Made by a program: the position numbers and the translations under genes. Under the pieces are notes generated by a model. That model ran no database searches and was not told the origin of the DNA. It was given only the letters and a program-made list of their open reading frames with translations. Below are positions 5,380 through 11,143 of a DNA stretch of 11,143 nucleotides, one piece after another (position 1 is the stretch's first letter; each line of letters opens with the position of its first letter). Source of the stretch: Deltaproteobacteria bacterium UBA6967 (GTDB lineage Bacteria; SAR324; NAC60-12); the NCBI GenBank assembly GCA_002450295.1, contig DJYX01000024.1:1-11143 (forward strand), given 5' to 3'.

Positions 5380-7806
5380 ATGCCCACCGTTTGTGCTCCT
5401 GGCCGTTTTTGTAGCAGCCTTTGGCTGTTGCTGGCTTTCTTGCTACTGGGTTTCCCCAGCCTACTCCTCGGGCAGGAAGCCCGAATCCTGGAAATTGAGA
5501 TCCAGGGAACCTCAGAATTAGAAGAAGCCCAACTGCTCTTCACCCTCGAGAGTCAGGTCAACTTTCCGCTCGACCGCCAACGTATTCGTCAAGATATCCG
5601 CCAGATCTTTGAGACCGGACTCTTCCGCGACGTACGAGCCGAAGTCGAACCACTCGGTGATGGCTACCGACTGCGTTATGTTGTCGAGGAGCGTCCTCGT
5701 CTGCTCTCAGTTCGACTGGAAGGGATCAACCTACTGGATCTGGACGAAATCCGTGAGAAGCTCCTGCTGAGGGCCAACGACATCTACGATCCTTTCAAAG
5801 CCGAGCAGGATCAGACAATGATTCTCGACAAGTATCGAGAAGATGGCTACACCACTGCCCGTGTGCTACCCCGTTTGGAGAAGGAATCCGAGCAGGAATA
5901 TCGACTGACCTATGTGGCCCAGGAACAACCAAAGGTATTCCTGACGGATGTAGACATCAGCGGAACCAAAGTGTTCGCAGCAGTTGATCTCAAACGTCTC
6001 ATGCTCAGCGCAGAGGTAGACTGTTTCAACTGGATCAACAGCTCTGGTATCTTTCAGGAGGAGCGGGTTAATCAGGATCTGGTCTTGTTGACTCAGAAGT
6101 ACCTACAGCAAGGCTACATCAAAGTCTTCATCGACAAGCCCGATGTGATGCTCTACCACAACCCAGAATACAGCCGTGTCGAACTATCCCTGAACGTCAC
6201 TGAAGGAGACCAGTACTTCACAGGATCGGTCAGTGTCAGCGGTGACTTACTGGAACCAGAGGCAGAACTGCTGGAGCAACTCGAACTGAAAACTGGTGGG
6301 GTCTACAATCCCTTCTTACAGAACCGAGATCGAGCCGTACTGGATGAGCTGTACCAGGAGCGTGGCTATGCCTTTGTACGAGTGATTCCGCAGACTAGGA
6401 TCAATGAAGACAACAAGACTGTGGACGTGAATTACCGCATCCTGCAAGGAGAGAAGGCTTACATCGGCCGTATCTCCGTTGCAGGAAATACCGAGACACG
6501 TGACCACGTGATCCGCCGTGAATTTGAGGTTAACGAATCACAACTCTTTGATGGCAAGCGACTCCGGCTGAGCCAGGAAAACCTTGGGAAGTTGGGCTTC
6601 TTCGAGCCAGGCTTGCAGCTTGAACGACGAAGACGTCCTGAAGAGGATAACGTTCTGGACCTGATGGCACGACTCAAGGAAACTCAAACTGGAACCTTTC
6701 AGGCCCAGATCGGCTATAGCGATGTGACCGGATTCAGTGGTGGACTCTCTCTCACCAAAGGAAATCTATTTGGTAACGGACAGACACTGCGATTGAGTGC
6801 GCAATTCAGCGAACAGGATGTCACCAACGAGTACAGCGTCACTTTTATTGATCCCAGGATCTTTAGTACGCAACTTTCCAACTCAATTCAGTTCTCACAT
6901 CGACGTCTCGCAGACAGCACAGGTTTAGAGCGAGGCAGCCTGCGTGAAAACACCTATGGTACCAGTGTAGGGATGCCCGTCTACTGGCGTTACCTGCGGC
7001 TCTCTGTGAGTTGGAACGCAGTGGATCGGCTCTACGACAATGAAGGATACAACGTCTTCAAACGCTCCATTGCACCAACGCTGACCTACAATACGGTCAA
7101 TCATCCAATTTTTCCGACAGAAGGAATCAAGACTAGCCTGACACTTGTACAGACTGGCACACCCTTCGGGGGTAACGTCCAGTTGCGTGAATTCATCACC
7201 AACTACCAGCAATTCTGGGCGCTCAATGAAGCACAAACCCTGATTGCCATGGTCAAGGGACGGCTCGGTTGGCTACAGCAGATGGGTAGTTCTCCAATTC
7301 CTCCAGAAGATCGTTACCGCTTGGGAGGCCTAAACAGCGTGCGTGGCCACAACTACTACGCCATTGCAGGGCCTTACGGTGGTACAGAGAGAATCATCAA
7401 CCAGCAGTTGACCAGCTACATCGACGAGTTTGGTCTAACGCAGACACGATTGAGCGACAAGCGCACCTCAGGGCTGAGTTTTGATGAGTTGGGGAAGCTG
7501 AAAAGCGGTGGGATCAGCGAGCGACTTTTCAACCTGGAATTGCTCTTTCCACTTAGTCGCGATGAACGGAGCTTCATTCGAGGCGTGGTCTTTTTGGATG
7601 CAGGCAACATCAACGCTGAACCAGAGCAGTATGCGCTGCTGGGGGAGGCAGAACCGGATTTCTTCGATCTGCGTCGCAGTGCCGGAGGAGGGGTACGGCT
7701 AATCACCCCACTGGGAGTACTGCGTTTCGAGTATGGTGTTAAGCTCGATCAACGACGTGGAGAAAGTCCTGACCGCTTCGACTTCAGCATCAGCGGCCTA
7801 TTCTGA
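5380..7806 (+). CDS. bamA: Outer membrane protein assembly factor BamA
   Basis: The central Omp85-family insertase that folds beta-barrel proteins into the outer membrane. The ATG at 5380 gives 808 residues with a signal peptide: Arg9, a hydrophobic core at about 14-30, and likely cleavage near LLLG-QEA. An upstream in-frame ATG at 5323 lies inside lolD and would bury the signal, so I reject it; neither start has a clear Shine-Dalgarno sequence. Five POTRA domains follow at about 34-106, 107-183, 184-275, 279-357 and 360-436, then the 16-strand barrel region (437-808). The barrel-lock motif VRG is at 654-656, within LGGLNSVRGHNYY. The protein ends in a terminal Phe (RFDFSISGLF), the expected C-terminal beta-signal. 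POTRA3 carries a small insert with the only Cys of the mature protein (Cys215). About 45 residues after VRG (668-712) look like an enlarged loop 6 region. It is the last gene of the lolD-bamA unit. Confidence 0.96.
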   Translation: MPTVCAPGRFCSSLWLLLAFLLLGFPSLLLGQEARILEIEIQGTSELEEAQLLFTLESQVNFPLDRQRIRQDIRQIFETGLFRDVRAEVEPLGDGYRLRYVVEERPRLLSVRLEGINLLDLDEIREKLLLRANDIYDPFKAEQDQTMILDKYREDGYTTARVLPRLEKESEQEYRLTYVAQEQPKVFLTDVDISGTKVFAAVDLKRLMLSAEVDCFNWINSSGIFQEERVNQDLVLLTQKYLQQGYIKVFIDKPDVMLYHNPEYSRVELSLNVTEGDQYFTGSVSVSGDLLEPEAELLEQLELKTGGVYNPFLQNRDRAVLDELYQERGYAFVRVIPQTRINEDNKTVDVNYRILQGEKAYIGRISVAGNTETRDHVIRREFEVNESQLFDGKRLRLSQENLGKLGFFEPGLQLERRRRPEEDNVLDLMARLKETQTGTFQAQIGYSDVTGFSGGLSLTKGNLFGNGQTLRLSAQFSEQDVTNEYSVTFIDPRIFSTQLSNSIQFSHRRLADSTGLERGSLRENTYGTSVGMPVYWRYLRLSVSWNAVDRLYDNEGYNVFKRSIAPTLTYNTVNHPIFPTEGIKTSLTLVQTGTPFGGNVQLREFITNYQQFWALNEAQTLIAMVKGRLGWLQQMGSSPIPPEDRYRLGGLNSVRGHNYYAIAGPYGGTERIINQQLTSYIDEFGLTQTRLSDKRTSGLSFDELGKLKSGGISERLFNLELLFPLSRDERSFIRGVVFLDAGNINAEPEQYALLGEAEPDFFDLRRSAGGGVRLITPLGVLRFEYGVKLDQRRGESPDRFDFSISGLF

Positions 7807-7831
7807 GCAACCTTCCCCATTGCCTTGCTCA
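7804..7831. other. Inverted repeat at the bamA stop, between convergent genes
   Basis: TGAGCAA (7804-7810) and TTGCTCA (7825-7831) are perfect 7-bp inverted arms around a 14-nt loop, beginning at the bamA stop codon. No T-tract follows on either strand, so terminator function is uncertain. It is the only notable structure in the 55-bp gap between bamA and the oppositely oriented GlnD-like gene. Confidence 0.35.
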
Positions 7832-7861
7832 CAAGCACGCCTTACCAGTAGCTCCACGTGC

Positions 7862-10800
7862 TCAATTGTGGCTTGGTGGGTCACTCAAGCTCCGCTTGAC
7901 GACTTCCTCAAAGCCTGAAGACCTCAGCCGCTCCAAGTCCTGGGGCAAGATGTAGAAGTAATCATTGACCTGAAAACCGGTAGTGGTGATCAGTGATTGC
8001 TGCACAGACACCTCAAAACGGTCGAAGCTGTTGGCCAACTTGTAGAAGATCAACGGTGCGTCTTCCAAGGTCAATTTAACTCGCAGATAAGACTGAGCCA
8101 TCCGCACGAAATGTCCGTCAATCTCCTGTACAACATAGCCTTTTTCATCGTCTTCAAGAAACTCCAGCTGCAATCGTGGATTATGCAGGAAGTGCTGTTG
8201 ATCCAGGTCCAATTGAGGTGGAGAATCGTAAAGAATCGAGTGCTCCAACTCCCTTGGGAAAATCATTGCCGAAGAACGAACCGTGATCTGGAGGTAATAG
8301 CAGTAAGCACTCCGACCATCGGCAAAACAAACCCGATTCATCTTGGCGCCTTCAATATTGATCTGTCGACGACTAAGCGCGTACGCAATCCGACTATGAA
8401 TCTGAGGCGCCTCCCGAACATAAACCAGTAGTCCAACAGGACGTCCCCTTGGATTGGTCAGCACGCTCACCGTTGCCTCCGAAGACCAATTTTCGAAGCG
8501 CATCATCTGCTGGGCCAGGATCGCGGAACTGGAGCTCAGCAGAAAGCGGTTGGGGAAAGCTGCGAAAAACCATTCCAATTGGCGCCGATAGGGATTGATC
8601 AGAGCGTTGATTGTATCTGGACTGAGGTACTGTCGGATGGTCCGAATCAGCTTTTCAGTGGTCTGGCTCAATCCTTTCTCATCCAATGAACCCATCTTGA
8701 GCAAACGCCAGTGCTGCTCCAGTTCCTCATGACTTTTCTGCAGCCGTTCGTATTCCTGAGGCTGAATTTTGGCTACTGGTGTATAGAGCGCATCTTCGAT
8801 TGAATTCTGCAGACCCTGCTGAATCAGCAGGTTGATACGGGTATCAAACTCCAGATCTTGCTTCTTCCGATCCAGGTAACTGTTGATAGCATCCATTGCA
8901 TCATTCAGTTGGCCGCTGGAACGCATCTCCGCGTAGACTCGGTAGGTTTCCTCAAAAAAAGTTCGTAGGGTACGAGTATCTTTCGCTGTCACATCGCTGA
9001 CCGAGCGATAGTCAGAAATGTTCACCAAGAACAGCAGGATCACGTTGACCAGATCCCGGTTGGCAATTTCAAAGAACTGCTGGATGGCCTGGTCGAAGTA
9101 CGCTGAGGTCTTACTGAGTCGTACCACGGTCATGTGGTGGGCGATCATCAGAGAGATGCTACCAAAGAGTTCTGGATCAGCGTACCCCAAGCGTTCAAGG
9201 GCTCTGACTGCGATCGAGGTGCCAGAGATCTGGTGCCGTGTTCTTGGATCAATCTTTCCCACGTCATGAAACAGTACAGCCCACTTGAGTGCAAGGATGT
9301 GCTTAGGCTGGAGGTACTGGTACAACTCAGGATACTGCTTTTGCAGAATCTGTAGCTCTTCTTCAGCAGCCTGCACTGCATTGAGTGAGTGAATGCTGAC
9401 CGGGTACTGGTGATAGGACAAATTTCGAAGTAGGAAGTGCATCTGGTTGCACTCGGGAATGAAACGTCCCAGCAGCGTGTCAGGTAGATATTTCTGAGTT
9501 GTTGTTCCACCAAAGAACGCGGGTTCATTGAGTCCAATTGGGTCAGAAATTTCTAACATGATGCGCAGTGCCTGGTCGACATAGGGCGTCATCATCAATT
9601 CGCTGAATTTCTCAGAAAGTTCAGGAGCTCGACTCTGGACTACTTCAACCGTTAGTGATTGAAGCAGGTCAGCCATCTCATCTTTCAACTCAAATGAGAG
9701 ATCATAGCCAACCTTGCCAACATAGATGAACAGATCCAGCAGCTTGAGCGGGTCACTGAAAATTAGACTCAGGGGAACCTGCGGCATCCCTTCGAGTGCA
9801 TTGATCTCAATGATGCGACGTTGGCGCAGATATACCGTAACTTGGAAAGTCTGGAAGGTTCGGACAACGTGTCGCTCCAGAATATTGCGAAGTAATGCTC
9901 TGGAGAGTTGCTGAATCGTGTCCTGCATCTGCAAACGATAGCGATCAAAATCATCAACATCCTGAAACCGCTGCTTCTTGAGCAGATACAGGCGCTCCAT
10001 GTTGTCGTTGATCACGTTTGGCTGCAGGTCTTCTCCTCGGCAACCGCTATGTCGCGCCTCCTCATCAAAGTAGTGATCTCGGGCCGCACCAGTGAAGTTT
10101 CGTAGATCGTAGGTGAACTCCAGGGCCTGACACAGCTTGAATGCTTGTCTTGGAGAGAGCAGACGCTGCTTGATTAGCAACGCAATCATCTCTGCTGTGT
10201 AGGATGGGAAGACACCAAAGGTTGCTGCTGCAATCCACAGAGGAATCTGGAGACTGCGTAAACCTCCCAGATCGTGTTTGAGATCTGCCTGGTTGAGTTG
10301 TGGGCGCTCCGTCTGCAGGTAGGTGTTGATTTTCTCTAGAACGTAGGGTTCATAGGGGAGGATTTCAAAGAAGTGTTGTTTGAGGCGTTCCGCCAGACGT
10401 TGGCTGCCTACCAGTACGCGACTCTCCAGAATGGAGGGAATGGTTTGCAGCATGCTACCCTGCTGGAAGCGCGTCAGGTCCTCGTCAATCTCAAAATATT
10501 GGTGAGCGGTCATCACCTGCGCTGCATTAAGCAATGTCTCGATGCGGATTACCAGTTGGCGGACTACCTCGGCTTGTCCTGCAGCCAACTGTTCGGTATC
10601 CAGGCAATAACCCAGATCTCGATCCGAAGCCAGGCTCAACTCACCACGACCGTAGCCACCCCGTGCAAGAATGACTAGATGGGCTTCAACAAACTCCCGA
10701 TCAACCGGGCAATCCCTTGCGGTCTCCAGTAGTTCTTCCAGCTGACCAACGCGCTTAGCATGTTCTTCGATGTCGTGTTGCAGATCTCTACAAATCTTCT

Positions 10801-11143
10801 GGTAATAGCGGCGCATCTCGCGCTCTTCGCGTTCTCCTCCTTGGCCAGGAAGATTCTCTAACTCTTGCTCCACACGTCCAAGCTTCTCTCGCTTTTCAGG
10901 CAGAATGCGCTGCTTGTAGTGAAGCTCCGTCTCCATTTGCTCAACATGGAGCCGACGTAACAAGGGCAGATCATTCAGCGCAAAATCAAAGGTTGCCTGA
11001 ATGATGCTGTCCATCAACAGTGTATTGCGTGCCAGAATTTCAAAGGAATTTTCTGTCTGGAGATTGAGTTGAACAATTCGCTCATTCTCTAACTGGAAGA
11101 AATCTTGAATGACTATCCCGCACCCTTTTTCACGCTGGACCAG
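7862..11143 (-). CDS. glnD: GlnD-like nucleotidyltransferase / HD / ACT protein, divergent; N-terminus beyond the window
   Basis: The architecture is that of the PII uridylyltransferase/uridylyl-removing enzyme, the nitrogen sensor that modifies PII proteins in the cytoplasm. The frame has no stop up to 11143. A TTG-ATG at 11017-11012 is possible but the 42 codons before it look coding, so 1093 residues are visible and the start is outside. Counting from the first visible residue: a charged, probably coiled-coil stretch at about 70-140; the nucleotidyltransferase motif GGYGRGELSLASDRDL (162-177) with both catalytic Asp; the GlnD linker LKHDLGGLRSLQ (288-299); an HD domain with His585, LFHDVGK (His626-Asp627), His637, AHHM (669-672) and Asp711; and two ACT domains at about 893-954 and 1020-1064. 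E. coli GlnD is about 890 residues with a much shorter N-terminus. The GHSVRT-type segment I expect after the SDxD motif is absent, and both ACT domains lack the usual Pro-Gly. It could be a divergent GlnD or a paralogue. No glnB or glnK is nearby. Confidence 0.8.
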   Translation of the reverse strand: MVQREKGCGIVIQDFFQLENERIVQLNLQTENSFEILARNTLLMDSIIQATFDFALNDLPLLRRLHVEQMETELHYKQRILPEKREKLGRVEQELENLPGQGGEREEREMRRYYQKICRDLQHDIEEHAKRVGQLEELLETARDCPVDREFVEAHLVILARGGYGRGELSLASDRDLGYCLDTEQLAAGQAEVVRQLVIRIETLLNAAQVMTAHQYFEIDEDLTRFQQGSMLQTIPSILESRVLVGSQRLAERLKQHFFEILPYEPYVLEKINTYLQTERPQLNQADLKHDLGGLRSLQIPLWIAAATFGVFPSYTAEMIALLIKQRLLSPRQAFKLCQALEFTYDLRNFTGAARDHYFDEEARHSGCRGEDLQPNVINDNMERLYLLKKQRFQDVDDFDRYRLQMQDTIQQLSRALLRNILERHVVRTFQTFQVTVYLRQRRIIEINALEGMPQVPLSLIFSDPLKLLDLFIYVGKVGYDLSFELKDEMADLLQSLTVEVVQSRAPELSEKFSELMMTPYVDQALRIMLEISDPIGLNEPAFFGGTTTQKYLPDTLLGRFIPECNQMHFLLRNLSYHQYPVSIHSLNAVQAAEEELQILQKQYPELYQYLQPKHILALKWAVLFHDVGKIDPRTRHQISGTSIAVRALERLGYADPELFGSISLMIAHHMTVVRLSKTSAYFDQAIQQFFEIANRDLVNVILLFLVNISDYRSVSDVTAKDTRTLRTFFEETYRVYAEMRSSGQLNDAMDAINSYLDRKKQDLEFDTRINLLIQQGLQNSIEDALYTPVAKIQPQEYERLQKSHEELEQHWRLLKMGSLDEKGLSQTTEKLIRTIRQYLSPDTINALINPYRRQLEWFFAAFPNRFLLSSSSAILAQQMMRFENWSSEATVSVLTNPRGRPVGLLVYVREAPQIHSRIAYALSRRQINIEGAKMNRVCFADGRSAYCYYLQITVRSSAMIFPRELEHSILYDSPPQLDLDQQHFLHNPRLQLEFLEDDEKGYVVQEIDGHFVRMAQSYLRVKLTLEDAPLIFYKLANSFDRFEVSVQQSLITTTGFQVNDYFYILPQDLERLRSSGFEEVVKRSLSDPPSHN

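Noticed and set aside
7885..7899. TCAAGC-tcc-GCTTGA hairpin as a terminator
   Set aside because: It lies inside the coding sequence of the GlnD-like gene near its C-terminus and has no T-tract on either strand.
7997..8431. 144-codon + strand open frame opposite the GlnD-like gene
   Set aside because: It lies entirely antisense to conserved ACT-domain sequence and shows no domain of its own.

Overview
The window is chromosomal DNA of a Gram-negative (diderm) bacterium with moderate GC content, densely packed with housekeeping genes. BamA and a LolD-type ATPase imply an outer membrane and lipoprotein sorting. The L33/L28 ribosomal proteins, class II fumarase and AroF-type DAHP synthase are of proteobacterial style. 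A lolD gene running straight into bamA recalls deltaproteobacteria and related lineages. That placement is a guess, because no rRNA or other phylogenetic marker is present. I see no insertion sequence, prophage, CRISPR array, tRNA or rRNA, and no codon-use break suggesting recent transfer.

Layout on the + strand: the 3' part of an unrecognised coiled-coil protein (1-840); a 221-bp gap; fumC (1062-2465); aroF-type DAHP synthase (start best placed at 2529, end 3587); a sigma70-like promoter (3604-3632); rpmG (3663-3824) and rpmB (3864-4103) closed by an intrinsic terminator (4103-4129); a small membrane-anchored unknown protein (4226-4657); lolD (4668-5354); bamA (5380-7806). On the - strand, convergent with bamA, a GlnD-like nucleotidyltransferase/HD/ACT protein fills 7862 to the right edge. 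It is still open at position 11143, so its true start lies outside.

Functionally, 4226-7806 is an envelope-biogenesis block: a small anchored protein, the lipoprotein-release ATPase and the outer-membrane protein insertase. fumC (TCA cycle) and aroF (first step of aromatic synthesis) are metabolic neighbours, and rpmG-rpmB form a ribosomal unit. aroF, rpmG and rpmB share an almost identical GGAGAAC(C/A)CC-ATG leader.

I do not see a clearly new multi-gene system. The points most worth a second look are the divergent GlnD-like protein (long N-terminal extension, a changed region behind the catalytic SDxD motif, both ACT domains without the usual Pro-Gly), the small anchored protein next to lolD where a LolC/E permease might be expected, a long insert in BamA after its VRG motif, and two small RNA structures around rpmB.
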